Shown: positions 9,258-17,534, numbered from the stretch's first letter. The stretch: DNA of 64,000 bases from Actinoallomurus purpureus (GCF_024055795.1 NZ_JAMXMY010000002.1:372001-436000), one strand, 5' to 3'. Program-made: numbers and translations. The notes: generated by a model not told the origin, from the letters alone.

Positions 9258-10040
9258 TCAGCGGGCTCGGTTGCGGTTGAACCGGGTCTTCGCCCAGACG
9301 TAGCCGACGAGGGCGATGCCGGCGCACCACGCGGCGGAGGTGACGGCGCTGTGCCCGATGGGTGTGCCCATCAGCAGGCCGCGCAGGGTCTCGATCACGG
9401 GAGTGAAGGGCTGGTACTCGGCGAACCAGCGCAGGCCCGCCGGCATGGAGCCGGTGGGGACGAACCCACTGCCGATCATCGGCAGGAGCTGCAGGGGGAG
9501 GGGCAGGTTGCTGGCGCTCTCGGGGGACTTGGCGAACACACCGAGGGCCACCGCCAGCCAGGTGAGCGCGAACGTGACCATCAGGAGGACGCCGATCGTC
9601 GCGATCCACTCGACCGGACCGGCGTCGGGCCGGAAGCCGAGGGCCAGGGCGAAGCCGATGACGAGTGCCGTGCTGAACATCGTGGTGATCAGGCTGCCGA
9701 TGACGTGCCCGGTCAGCAGGGAGGCACGGGAGATCGCCATGGTGCGGAACCGGTCGATGATCCCCTCGGTCACGTCCACGGAGACCGCCACGGCTGTCAT
9801 GAGGGACCCCGACGCGACGGTCATCAGGATGATCCCTGGGACGAGGTAGTCCAGGTACTGCGCCCGGCTGCCGCCGATGCCGGTGCCCAGCGCGCCGCCG
9901 AAGACGTAGACGAACAGCAGCAGGAAGATGATCGGCAGTCCGGCGACGCTGAGGGTCAGGGACGGGTAACGGAGGGCGTGCCGGAGGTTGCGGCGCAGCA
10001 TGGTCGCCGAGTCGCTCGCGGCATGGGACAGGGCGCTCAA
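9258..10040 (-). CDS. ABC-2 type permease, DrrB-like
   Basis: A 260-residue membrane subunit with about six helices. It contains PIIFLLLFVYVFGGALGTG, a periplasmic YLDYLVPGIILMTVASGS segment and TEGIIDRFRTMAISRASLL, the ABC-2 signature of the daunorubicin-resistance (DrrB) group. Its start overlaps the stop of the ATPase gene by 4 bp, so the two form one exporter. Substrate not predictable; such pairs export antibiotics or lipids. Confidence 0.92.
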   Translation of the reverse strand: MSALSHAASDSATMLRRNLRHALRYPSLTLSVAGLPIIFLLLFVYVFGGALGTGIGGSRAQYLDYLVPGIILMTVASGSLMTAVAVSVDVTEGIIDRFRTMAISRASLLTGHVIGSLITTMFSTALVIGFALALGFRPDAGPVEWIATIGVLLMVTFALTWLAVALGVFAKSPESASNLPLPLQLLPMIGSGFVPTGSMPAGLRWFAEYQPFTPVIETLRGLLMGTPIGHSAVTSAAWCAGIALVGYVWAKTRFNRNRAR

Positions 10041-10981
10041 CGGAGGGCCTCCTTGGCGGTGTCGGGACGGCCGGTGAGGGCGAAGAAGACGTCGTCGAGG
10101 TCGGGCGTGTGGACCTGCAGCTCTTCGGGCTGTACGGCGGTGGCGTCGAGCCGGTCGAGCAGGGCCCGCAGTGCGGGGAGGCTGCCATCGCTCGGGACGC
10201 GGAGGGTGAGGTTCTCCTTGTCGAGGACGGCGTCGGTCAGCAGGTGTGCGGCGCGGTGGAGCTCGGTGGCGTCCGCGAAACGGAGCCGGATGTGGCCGCC
10301 GGGTACGCGGCGTTTGAGCTCCTGCGCGCTGCCCTGGGCGACCAGCCTTCCGTGGTCGAGCACGGCGATCTGGTCGGCGAGCCGGTCGGCCTCATCCAGG
10401 TACTGCGTGGTGAGCAGGACGGTGACGCCGCCGGCGACGAGGTCACCGATGATCTTCCACATGGTGCGGCGGCTGCGCGGGTCCAGACCGGTGGTCGGCT
10501 CGTCGAGGAAGATGACGCGCGGGTCGCCGACCAGGGTCATGGCCAGGTCGAGGCGGCGGCGCATGCCGCCGGAGTAGGTGGCGGCGAGCTTGCCGGCCGC
10601 GTCGCGCAGGTCGAACCGCTCCAGGAGGGCGTCGGCGCGTCGCCTGCCCTCGATCTTGCCGAGGTGATGCAGGTCGGCCATGAGGATGAGGTTCTCCCGG
10701 CCGGTGAGCTTGTCGTCGAGGGCGGAGAACTGGCCGGTGACCCCGATCGCGGACCGTACGCCGTCGGGATCTTCGGCGAGGTCATGGCCGGCGATCTCGA
10801 CCTGGCCGGCGTCGGCGTCGATGAGCGTGGACAGGATCTGGACGGTGGTGGTCTTGCCGGCGCCGTTCGGGCCGAGCAACGCGAAGACCGTTCCTTGCGG
10901 GACGTACAGGTCGATGCCGTCCAGGACGAGCTTGTCGCCGTAGGACTTGCGAAGGCCGGTGGCCTTGATCGCTGCGGGCAT
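10037..10981 (-). CDS. ABC transporter ATP-binding protein, DrrA-like
   Basis: A 314-residue ATPase. Walker A is GPNGAGKTT (about 37-45), the signature is YSGGMRRRLDLA, and Walker B is VIFLDEPTTGLDPRSRR followed by the switch LLTTQYLDEAD. The C-terminal extension, with HTPDLDDVFFALTGR, is typical of daunorubicin-resistance ATPases. It is encoded upstream of, and overlaps, the permease. The DUF4097 and HicB-like genes lie upstream on the same strand, beyond a 316-bp gap. Confidence 0.94.
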   Translation of the reverse strand: MPAAIKATGLRKSYGDKLVLDGIDLYVPQGTVFALLGPNGAGKTTTVQILSTLIDADAGQVEIAGHDLAEDPDGVRSAIGVTGQFSALDDKLTGRENLILMADLHHLGKIEGRRRADALLERFDLRDAAGKLAATYSGGMRRRLDLAMTLVGDPRVIFLDEPTTGLDPRSRRTMWKIIGDLVAGGVTVLLTTQYLDEADRLADQIAVLDHGRLVAQGSAQELKRRVPGGHIRLRFADATELHRAAHLLTDAVLDKENLTLRVPSDGSLPALRALLDRLDATAVQPEELQVHTPDLDDVFFALTGRPDTAKEALR

Positions 10982-11160
10982 GGCACTTCCTCAGGGCGCG
11001 TCAGGGTGCGGCGTGCCGCGGATGCGGCGGCACACCGCCCTGGGTGGAGAGGGGAGGGAATCAGAGGGGATCGTTGAATCGCCTCGGCCTCGGCCGGGGG
11101 AGAACGGGGGCGAGGCGAACGCGCTACCGGGCCTCGTGATCGATGGTCACGGCACTGGGG

Positions 11161-11244
11161 CGAGAGGTCGCAGCCCGGTCGAGGTAGGGGAGAGTCGGTC
11201 GGCGAGAGGTCGCAGCCCGGTCGGGGCAGGGGAGGGCCGGTCGG
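11161..11244. repeat. Two imperfect 42-bp tandem copies upstream of the ABC operon
   Basis: The unit beginning CGAGAGGTCGCAGCCCGGTC occurs at 11161-11202 and 11203-11244 with about five mismatches. It sits in the 316-bp space (10982-11297) between the DUF4097 gene and the ABC ATPase, upstream of the latter. No gene is seen here; a promoter or leader of the exporter operon must lie in this space if it is not cotranscribed with DUF4097. Confidence 0.75.
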
Positions 11245-11297
11245 CGGGCGGGCGCCCGCCGGAGGTCAGGCGTCAGATCGTGTCTTCCTCGTGTGAC

Positions 11298-12170
11298 TCA
11301 GTCCTGAGGGGTCAGGGTGGCGCGGCGGATCACGATGTCGCCGAGGGAGGTACGGGCGTGGACCCGGACGGTCTGGTCGGACTCGCCGGGGCCGTCGGCC
11401 GTGTCCAGCAGGTTGCGCACGCTTCCGGCGACGGCCTGGACGTCGAGCCAGGCGGCGGTGCCTTCGCGGACGCCGATCTCCAGCTGGCCGGCGGCGGTCT
11501 GTATGCCGATGGAGCCCTGGGAGACCTCACCGATCCGGATCTTGCCTGCGGCGGTCTTCGCGTCGACGTCGGCGTACGCCCGGTCGATCACGATGTCCCC
11601 GCTCGCGGAGCGTACGCGCACGTCACCGGCTGCTTCGCCGACCCAGGTGGCCCCTGAGGAGGTCTTGACGGTGACGGTGCCGTCGGCCCGGCGGAGGCGC
11701 ACCTCGCCGATGCCTGTGGTGATCTTCGCGTCACCGGCCGTGTGTTGGACCGTGACGTCTCCGCCGCCGTTCTTCACCTGAAGCGCGTGGGCCTCTTCGA
11801 TCCAGATGACGCCTGCGCCGCTGGACACCTCGCAGTCGCCGAACGGTCCCGCACAGTGGAAGTTGCCCAGTCCCGACGAGGCGTGCAGGTCGGAGCCCGA
11901 GGGGAGCTCGACGTGGACCTGGACCGCGGCGTCCTTGCCGGGGCCGAGGCCGATCATGCCGCCGAACCGCTTCGGTCCTTTGACCAGTAGTCGGCCGTCG
12001 GTGTATTCGACCCGGGTCTCCTCGGCGGCTCGGACGTCTCCCGCCTTCGACTCGTCGGCGGGACGGACCTCGACGACGGTGTCGGTGCGGTCGGACGCGG
12101 TGATGCGGATCTCGCCGATGACGACGTCGACGGTGGCGGAGATCGGCTCGGGGGTGGTGAATGTGGGCAT
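11298..12170 (-). CDS. DUF4097-family beta-strand-repeat protein
   Basis: A 290-residue protein built from repeated short beta strands. Each strand has the pattern hydrophobic-x-hydrophobic ending in a small polar turn (VVIGEIRITASDRT, GDVTVQHTAGDAKITTGIG, GDVRVRSASGDIVIDRA, GKIRIGEVSQGSIGIQTAAG). This predicts a right-handed beta solenoid of the putative-adhesin DUF4097 type. No signal peptide, so probably cytoplasmic. It lies downstream of the HicB-like gene with a 68-bp gap, suggesting a two-gene unit under the TGACGTCA operators. Function unknown in the family. Confidence 0.85.
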   Translation of the reverse strand: MPTFTTPEPISATVDVVIGEIRITASDRTDTVVEVRPADESKAGDVRAAEETRVEYTDGRLLVKGPKRFGGMIGLGPGKDAAVQVHVELPSGSDLHASSGLGNFHCAGPFGDCEVSSGAGVIWIEEAHALQVKNGGGDVTVQHTAGDAKITTGIGEVRLRRADGTVTVKTSSGATWVGEAAGDVRVRSASGDIVIDRAYADVDAKTAAGKIRIGEVSQGSIGIQTAAGQLEIGVREGTAAWLDVQAVAGSVRNLLDTADGPGESDQTVRVHARTSLGDIVIRRATLTPQD

Positions 12171-12238
12171 GGTGCGGCCTTTCTGGTCGCGGGGTCCACG
12201 ACCCCGCCAGTGGTCGGTGGTTCGGAGGGAGGCCCGGG

Positions 12239-12760
12239 TCAGCGGGCCCAGCCGGTGTAGCGCCCGCCGCGCGGAGCCGAGCGCCTGCGGACGTCATGCT
12301 CGCGGTCCGTACGCTCCACGGCCTCGGCGATGGTGCGGACGAGCCAGGCGTTGACCGAGAGCCCTTCCCGGTCGGCGGCCTGCTCGGCCCTGGTCTTCAG
12401 CTCCTCGGGGAGACGGAGGCTGATCCGGGAGACGGCGCCGTCCTTGGCGCCGTAGGACACCGGCGGCGCGGGCTCCGCTGCGGGCGCCGCCGCGACGGCG
12501 GCCTCCTCCGCCCCGGTGGCGGGCGACTCCACGACGAACTCCGGCTCGCCCCTGCGGAGGCGCAGATCCACCGAGCCGGGAGCGAGCTCTCGGGTGATCT
12601 CCTCTGCGGCGGTCGACAGAGCTTCCAGCAGGACCAGCCGGACCGCCGACTGCAGGGGCGCGGTGAGCCGCTCCGCGAGCTCACGGGTCTCTTCACCGCC
12701 GGCCTCGGCGGCGACCGCGAGCTCCTGGCGGAGCTGGGCGACGTATGACTCCAAGTGCAT
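12239..12760 (-). CDS. HicB-like ribbon-helix-helix DNA-binding protein
   Basis: A 173-residue protein. Residues about 1-70 are a helical region (HLESYVAQLRQELAVAAE, then LAERLTAPLQSAVRLVLLEAL), followed by an acidic strand region and an Ala/Pro linker. The C-terminal domain ISLRLPEELKTRAEQAADREGLSVNAWLVRTI is a ribbon-helix-helix fold of the Arc/HicB type, ending in a basic tail. The ATG at 12760 matches the usual start of this actinobacterial family. No HicA toxin is present, so a solitary regulator role is likelier than toxin-antitoxin. TGACGTCA sites overlap and precede its start. Confidence 0.8.
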   Translation of the reverse strand: MHLESYVAQLRQELAVAAEAGGEETRELAERLTAPLQSAVRLVLLEALSTAAEEITRELAPGSVDLRLRRGEPEFVVESPATGAEEAAVAAAPAAEPAPPVSYGAKDGAVSRISLRLPEELKTRAEQAADREGLSVNAWLVRTIAEAVERTDREHDVRRRSAPRGGRYTGWAR

Positions 12761-12824
12761 GACGTCAGCATGGCACACCTTATGGCGTCACGACAACATC
12801 GATGTGACGTCACTTTGACGTCAC
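12760..12824. promoter_or_regulatory. Array of four TGACGTCA-type operators at the HicB-like start
   Basis: TGACGTCA occurs at 12760-12767, TGGCGTCA at 12783-12790, GTGACGTCAC at 12804-12813 and TGACGTCAC at 12816-12824. The palindrome centres are spaced 23, 22 and 11 bp, about one or two helical turns, so proteins would bind the same DNA face. A -10-like TAAGGT reads toward the HicB-like gene at 12782-12777 inside the array. Autoregulation by the ribbon-helix-helix protein is inferred. Confidence 0.6.
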
Positions 12825-13036
12825 CAAGACTCCATGGCGGTCGCGGAGGTGTCACCTGCCGGGTGGTGGCGCGCACGGCGGGACGGTGTGACCTGGGCGG
12901 GTTCGCCGCGGAGGGATCCGCCGGGGCCTGAACCGGTCGGCGGTCGCCGGAAGTGGGCGGGTACGGCGGGAGGGGGACATGTCCGCCCACGCCCCGGCCC
13001 CAAAATGGAGAGAGGGCCGGTGGGCCGGAGGGCAAG

Positions 13037-13057
13037 GTGACGTCATTATGGCGTCAC
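13037..13057. promoter_or_regulatory. Second TGACGTCA operator pair
   Basis: GTGACGTCA (13037-13045) and TGGCGTCAC (13049-13057) have centres 11 bp apart, repeating the spacing of the main array 220 bp away. Both arrays share TTATGGCGTCAC. The 12761-13192 gap has no gene that can be supported: it holds the two operator arrays and the 17-bp tandem repeat. Confidence 0.55.
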
Positions 13058-13100
13058 CCATCCGGACCGTTCCGCGAGCCGCGCGGCTTCGCCGGCGGCG

Positions 13101-13202
13101 GGCAGGGCCAGAAGCCGGGCAGGGCCAGAAGCCGGGCAGGGCCAGAAGCCGGGCAGGGTCAGAAGCCGGGCAGGGTCAGAAGCCGGGCAGGGTCAGAAGC
13201 GG
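13101..13202. repeat. Six 17-bp tandem repeats containing the stop of the phosphotransferase gene
   Basis: Unit GGCAGGGCCAGAAGCCG is repeated six times without spacers. Copies 1-3 have GCC and copies 4-6 GTC at the variable position. Copy 6 contains the TGA stop of the phosphotransferase gene (complement of 13193-13195) and its last codons, so the array looks like serial duplication of that gene's 3' end. Some copies keep the stop; the GCC copies have lost it. Confidence 0.9.
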
Positions 13203-14125
13203 GCCGGGGCGCCGAGGTCGACGAGGGCGTGGTCGAGCAGGCCCTCCAGGGCCGGGATGTCGCGGGCGGCGATCGTCCGGTCGGGCTGCTCGGGCAGCAG
13301 GTCGAGGACCGTGCGCAGGTCCCAGTACGGATCGTGCCGGTATCCCCCGGACACCTGGTCGAAGGAGGCCGAGAAGCGGTCGGCGACCGTGACGTCGTAG
13401 CGGAGGGCGAGGGCGCGCCGCATGTGGGCGATGTCGATGGCGATCGGGCCGTACGCGGCGTTGGACCAGTCGACGATGCCGGTCAGGCGGCCGCCGGCCC
13501 ACAGCGTGTTGTCGGGGTGGTAGTCGCGGTGGATGAAGTGGGGCGTGGCGCCGGGGGTGGGTCCGGCGGCGACGTCCAGCGCGTGCTCCCACAGCGCCGG
13601 TCGCCGGGCGTGGCGGGGGGAGAGCCGGATCTCGAGGCGGTTGTACGGGCGGTATGGAGGCATCGTCGACGCCCCGGCGACGGCGTGGACGGACAGCAGC
13701 GCGACGGCCAGCTGGATGAGGTATTCGGGCAGCTCGGCGTTTGACGGGCGGGGCGGATGGCCGAGCAGCCGGGTGATCAGCAACGTGGGAACGTCGCAGT
13801 GGGCGCCGGAGGGGTCCGCGGCCACCAGGGCGGGGGTGGGGATGTTGCACGCGGTGAGCAGGGTGAGCGCCGCGATCTCCAGCTCGGGGGAGAAGTCGAT
13901 GTCGATGACGGGCCAGCCGGACGACGCCCAGCGCCGCAGCACCAGGCGATGCACGGTGCCCGAGCGGCTCTCCGCGAGCACCGCGTGGTTGACATGGGCC
14001 AGCCCGCCGACCATGGGCCGGACCATTTTCACCTCACTGCCGGCCCCCAGGCATTTTTCGATCCAGCGCAGCGTGGCGGCGCTCGGCGGATCGGAGAGCG
14101 TGGGGAAGGTCACGGCCACCATCAA
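13193..14125 (-). CDS. Phosphotransferase family protein (APH/choline kinase fold)
   Basis: A 310-residue kinase-like protein. It has the small-lobe strand HRLVLRRWASSGWPVID, the Brenner-type catalytic motif FIHRDYHPDNTLW (about residue 200) and the metal-binding IVDWSNAAYGPIAIDIAHM. These place it in the aminoglycoside phosphotransferase/homoserine kinase superfamily. Whether it inactivates an antibiotic or phosphorylates a metabolite cannot be told. ATG codons at 14125 and 14122 are both possible starts. The 3' end is embedded in a 17-bp tandem repeat. Confidence 0.87.
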   Translation of the reverse strand: MMVAVTFPTLSDPPSAATLRWIEKCLGAGSEVKMVRPMVGGLAHVNHAVLAESRSGTVHRLVLRRWASSGWPVIDIDFSPELEIAALTLLTACNIPTPALVAADPSGAHCDVPTLLITRLLGHPPRPSNAELPEYLIQLAVALLSVHAVAGASTMPPYRPYNRLEIRLSPRHARRPALWEHALDVAAGPTPGATPHFIHRDYHPDNTLWAGGRLTGIVDWSNAAYGPIAIDIAHMRRALALRYDVTVADRFSASFDQVSGGYRHDPYWDLRTVLDLLPEQPDRTIAARDIPALEGLLDHALVDLGAPARF

Positions 14126-14273
14126 AACGGATTCGGCCGAGGATCGGTAGTGATTTTGTCAATGCGAGGCAGAGCGAACGGCATGTCATTGCGGGAACAG
14201 CGCCCAAACTGCCGTGAATGGCGCAATAGAGGAGAAGTGGCCGCTCTAAAGTGATTTGTGAGCGGCCACTCCG

Positions 14274-15518
14274 TCAGTCCTTGCCGTCACGTCGCGGCCG
14301 GAGCAGCGCCTCGGCCAGCGCCAGCATCGTCTCCTCCAGCGTGACGAGCCGCTTCATCAGATCCTCATGGGCGGTCGTCACCTGCTTGGTCACGTCGTGC
14401 TGCACGCCGGTGACCCGCTGGGTGACGTCGTCGTGCACCCCGACGACCTGGCGCAGGAGATCCTCGCGGAGCATCTCCATGTGCTTGGTCAGGTCGACGC
14501 GGGACGCCTCGACGATCTTCGACAGGGTCTCCTCCGCCTCGTCCCGATCGGGCCTGGCCCGCAACTCGTCGATGAGGGGGTCGACCGCCTCGGCCAGACG
14601 CTTCTCCAAGGCGTCGAACCGGTCGGTGGGGTCGATGAACGGGCGATCGCCGACCGCGGCGACCTTGCGGTGCAGTTCGTTGATCTCCAGCGTCACGGGC
14701 AGCCGGCCGATCTGCTGGTCGACGCCGTCGACGCGGTCGCAGGCCCCGTCGACCTTGGCCTCCAGCGCCTGGAAATGACCCTCGACCCCACGGATCTTGC
14801 CGGACAGGCCCTCGAGCCGGCCGTCGATGCCGTCGAGGCGCCCGCCGACGCCCTCGACCCTGCCGTTGACGGCCTCGAGGCCCTGCTCGACACGCTCGGC
14901 CATGTCGTTCAGCGACTGGTCGACCTTGCCGGCCACTCCGTTGATCTCATGCTCGAGCTTCTCGGACCGGTGCCCGAGGTCGGCGAGGGTCTTGTCCAGC
15001 CGGTTGAACCGGACCGACGCGGCCTCCATGGTGCCGGCGAGCCGGTCGAGCCGCTTGGTCAGGTCGTCCATCTGCTGGGCGGCCTGCAGCGTCGCGTCGG
15101 TGATGCTCCTGCTGGAGTCGAGCACGGCCTGGATGCGGGCCAGGCCCTCGTCGACGTTCTCGGCGATGACCCCGACGTCGGCCCACAGGGAGGGCAGCTC
15201 GGCGACGGGCTTGACCTTCTCGCCCACCGACTCGATGTGCTCGGCCAGGCCCTCGGCCCACTCCGGAGGCTTGCCGCACAGCTCGTCGACCTGGCCGCGG
15301 ACGGTATCGAGCTGGGTCGTCAGGCCGGTGAGCTCACGCTCCCGGACCTCGCGGAGCAGCCACTCTATTCCCTCAAGTCGCTGGTGGACCTCGTCGAGGA
15401 GTTGGCCGGTCGAACGCTGCTCATAGACGTGATCTTGTGCGGCGCGGGCTAGCAATTCTCGCATTCGGTCCGAGACCGGCTGACCCCCCGTCTGCAGGAA
15501 GTTGTGATTGGTGTCCAC
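14274..15518 (-). CDS. Long coiled-coil protein with heptad repeats
   Basis: A 414-residue, highly charged protein predicted to be almost entirely coiled coil. Heptads run most of its length. A central block (about residues 215-275) repeats a 7-residue GRLDGID-like unit (GRLEGLS, GKIRGVE, AKVDGAC, DRVDGVD). A C-terminal block repeats HDDVTQRVTGVQHDVTKQV. There is no signal peptide, membrane helix or recognised domain. The architecture suggests a cytoskeletal or scaffold filament (inference). It is monocistronic, flanked by the phosphotransferase and a zinc-ribbon gene on the same strand. Confidence 0.75.
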   Translation of the reverse strand: MDTNHNFLQTGGQPVSDRMRELLARAAQDHVYEQRSTGQLLDEVHQRLEGIEWLLREVRERELTGLTTQLDTVRGQVDELCGKPPEWAEGLAEHIESVGEKVKPVAELPSLWADVGVIAENVDEGLARIQAVLDSSRSITDATLQAAQQMDDLTKRLDRLAGTMEAASVRFNRLDKTLADLGHRSEKLEHEINGVAGKVDQSLNDMAERVEQGLEAVNGRVEGVGGRLDGIDGRLEGLSGKIRGVEGHFQALEAKVDGACDRVDGVDQQIGRLPVTLEINELHRKVAAVGDRPFIDPTDRFDALEKRLAEAVDPLIDELRARPDRDEAEETLSKIVEASRVDLTKHMEMLREDLLRQVVGVHDDVTQRVTGVQHDVTKQVTTAHEDLMKRLVTLEETMLALAEALLRPRRDGKD

Positions 15519-15679
15519 CCGGGTGCTCCTTCGTTTGCCGTGCCGCCGATCTGCGCGCGGAAATGGCAGCGGCGTGGATCGCGAAGTGACACTCTATTGA
15601 GCGGACCAAGGTCATCGAGCCGAAGAAAAGAAATTCAGGGAAAAGAGATTCTTATCCACGTGCGGCAAAGCGCCCTTTT

Positions 15680-15895
15680 TCAGGCGCGGCGGTGCCGGCC
15701 CTCGTACGAGAGCCCCGCCGGATGCCCGCCGACGGCGGCGACATGGTTGGGGCCGCGCCAGATCAGGCGGTCGAGTTCTCCCCGCCCGAGGAACACCCCG
15801 CGGCAGCGGGAGCACTCCTCAAAGACGATGCCGCCCCGCTGAAAGGTCACCATTCCGGCACCGCACTTCGGACACCGCAGTACGGCGTCGGCCAT
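15680..15895 (-). CDS. Small TFIIB-type zinc-ribbon protein
   Basis: A 71-residue protein. It has a four-cysteine zinc ribbon (CPKCGAGMV, then ECSRCRGVFLGRGELDRL), typical of the zf-TFIIB family of small bacterial proteins, followed by a His/Gly-rich tail. The ATG at 15895 starts just before the ribbon; the frame is open further upstream but without a better start. Function unknown. It lies 157 bp downstream of the stop of the methyltransferase gene. Confidence 0.8.
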   Translation of the reverse strand: MADAVLRCPKCGAGMVTFQRGGIVFEECSRCRGVFLGRGELDRLIWRGPNHVAAVGGHPAGLSYEGRHRRA

Positions 15896-16052
15896 CGTCG
15901 CCCCCCGTCTTCGCCCGCGCCCGCCTCGTGGGCGCCCGTCATCACGGCCGCGGCGCGGCCTTCCGGTCGCCAAGAGTAGTCAGCCGGACACGGTCACCAC
16001 CGTGGTCTTTGCCGGACTCTGGCGTGTCGCCCCCTCATCGTCAGGCGAACGG

Positions 16053-17255
16053 TCAGGCCTCGCGGCAGATCAGGGCGGTCGGCGCGTCGCCCACGCGGGT
16101 GAGCACGAGAACGCGTTCCTCGGTCCCGTCCGTGCGCAGGTCACGGCGCAGCCGCTCCACGTCTCCCGCGAAACCGCGCTTCTTGATCGTGAGGTTGCCC
16201 GTCCGCTGGGCTCGCAGCGCCGCCCGCACCCGCTTCACCGCGAACGGAAGGACGTCCAGGACCTCGTACGGACGCGCGAACGGCGTCGCGCGCAGCAGAT
16301 CGGAGGTGATGTAGGCGATCCGCGGATCGGCCAGTGCCCCGTCGAGACCGGCCGCGACCTCGGCGACGAGATGGGCCCGGACGACGGCGCCGTCCGGTTC
16401 GTACAGGTAGCGGCGCCAGCCGGCGACAGGGGGCGGTCCGAGCCCGGGGTCGGCGACCAGGGTCGCCGCCTCCCGGTCCTGCCGCAGGAGGGTCGCCCGG
16501 CGCGGCGTGTCGCCCGCCAGGTCGCCGAGCCACAGCGCCGCCTCCTTCACCTCCCCGCCGTCGGAGATCCATTCGGCCTCCGCACCCGGCGGTACCGCCT
16601 CGTGCGGGATGCCCGGGGCGACCTTGACGCAGGCGCCCGGCGCCCGGCCCGCGAGGGCGAGCACGGTGCCGAGCGGCGGCAGGTACGCCTCCGGGTCGAA
16701 GACCCGCCCGCGGGCGGTGCGGCGGCCGGGGTCGGCGAAGACGGCGGCGTGCCCCTCCGGGTCCTGCGCGGCGGCGTCGCCCTGCCGTACGCCCGCCAGG
16801 TCCTCCAGGGCGAAGGCGCTCAGGTTCGCGCGCACGACGGCGGCGGTGAGCGGGTCGAGCTCGACGCCGAGGCCGCCGACGCCCGCACGGGCACGCGCGA
16901 GCAGATCGCCGCCGATGCCGCAGCCGAGGTCGAGCACCGTCGCCCGCGGCGAGCGGCCGCCGAGCCGGTCGGCGAACCGCCGTGCCCGGTGCCGGGCCAC
17001 GCTGGCCCGGGTCGCCTGCTCGAGTCCCTGCGGCGTGAAGTACATGCGGTCGGCGTCCGCGCCGAACTTGGCCCGGCCGCGTACGCGGAGCCGCGCCTGC
17101 GTGAGCGCGGCCCCGACCAGGTCGGCGGGGTGGCGGGCGCGGAGGCGCGATGCGGTGGCCAGGAGCGTGCGTTCGTCGACGTCGGCGGCGCCGATCTCGC
17201 CGAGCAGTGCCTGGCCTTCGGGGGTGAGGAGCCCCTGAAATGCGGCGATGTCCAC
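16053..17255 (-). CDS. Class I SAM-dependent methyltransferase with THUMP-like domain
   Basis: A 400-residue protein. After a helical N-terminus, the SAM-binding motif I is TVLDLGCGIGGDLLARARAG (about residues 100-120) and an acidic loop LGVELDPLTAAVVRANL follows. Then comes FADPGRRTARGRVFDPE, the actinobacterial THUMP-like signature. The C-terminal ITSDLLRATPFARPYEVLDV resembles the THUMP-like domain, suggesting an RNA substrate (inference). The GTG at 17255 is the start because it begins VDIAAFQGLLTPEG. It is divergent from groES and commonly lies beside it. Confidence 0.85.
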   Translation of the reverse strand: MDIAAFQGLLTPEGQALLGEIGAADVDERTLLATASRLRARHPADLVGAALTQARLRVRGRAKFGADADRMYFTPQGLEQATRASVARHRARRFADRLGGRSPRATVLDLGCGIGGDLLARARAGVGGLGVELDPLTAAVVRANLSAFALEDLAGVRQGDAAAQDPEGHAAVFADPGRRTARGRVFDPEAYLPPLGTVLALAGRAPGACVKVAPGIPHEAVPPGAEAEWISDGGEVKEAALWLGDLAGDTPRRATLLRQDREAATLVADPGLGPPPVAGWRRYLYEPDGAVVRAHLVAEVAAGLDGALADPRIAYITSDLLRATPFARPYEVLDVLPFAVKRVRAALRAQRTGNLTIKKRGFAGDVERLRRDLRTDGTEERVLVLTRVGDAPTALICREA

Positions 17256-17358
17256 CCGACGACGGTAGTGGCCGGGCGGCCGCGGGGTGTACCGGACGTT
17301 CCGAGACCCACGCGAAAGCGGCATATAACGACAGGTGGGCGGCGCGCGGGGGCCCGTG

Positions 17359-17387
17359 TTGACGCGTTCCCGGCCACGGCATAATCT
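17359..17387 (+). promoter_or_regulatory. groES-groEL1 promoter
   Basis: TTGACG (17359-17364) and TAATCT (17382-17387), or alternatively CATAAT (17380-17385), with 15-17 bp spacing form a good vegetative promoter immediately upstream of the CIRCE operator. Confidence 0.7.
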
Positions 17388-17391
17388 CCAA

Positions 17392-17418
17392 CTGGCACTC
17401 TCCATATGAGAGTGCCAA
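17392..17418. promoter_or_regulatory. CIRCE operator (HrcA site)
   Basis: CTGGCACTC, a 9-bp spacer (17401-17409) and GAGTGCCAA match the CIRCE inverted repeat (TTAGCACTC-N9-GAGTGCTAA). Its location just after the -10 box indicates HrcA repression of the groESL operon relieved on heat shock. hrcA itself is not in the window. Confidence 0.95.
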
Positions 17419-17534
17419 TCAAGCGACAGGCTGGTCTGGCACCCGCGACGGCAGGCCACCGTGGTCGCGTCTCCAACATGCGGCTGGCCGATCTGGTCGG
17501 CCGAGGATACGCAATCGAAGGGGAAGGTCAGATC

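Noticed and set aside
12239-12760. Complete HicAB toxin-antitoxin system
   Set aside because: No HicA-like toxin frame occurs on either side; the protein is longer than HicB antitoxins.
13101-13202. CRISPR array
   Set aside because: Units are contiguous with no spacers, 17 bp long, and there are no cas genes; the same applies to 55599-55700.
17406-17534. Upstream ATG start of groES inside CIRCE
   Set aside because: It would add 43 non-homologous residues and place the start in the operator; GTG 17535 has a ribosome site and the family length.
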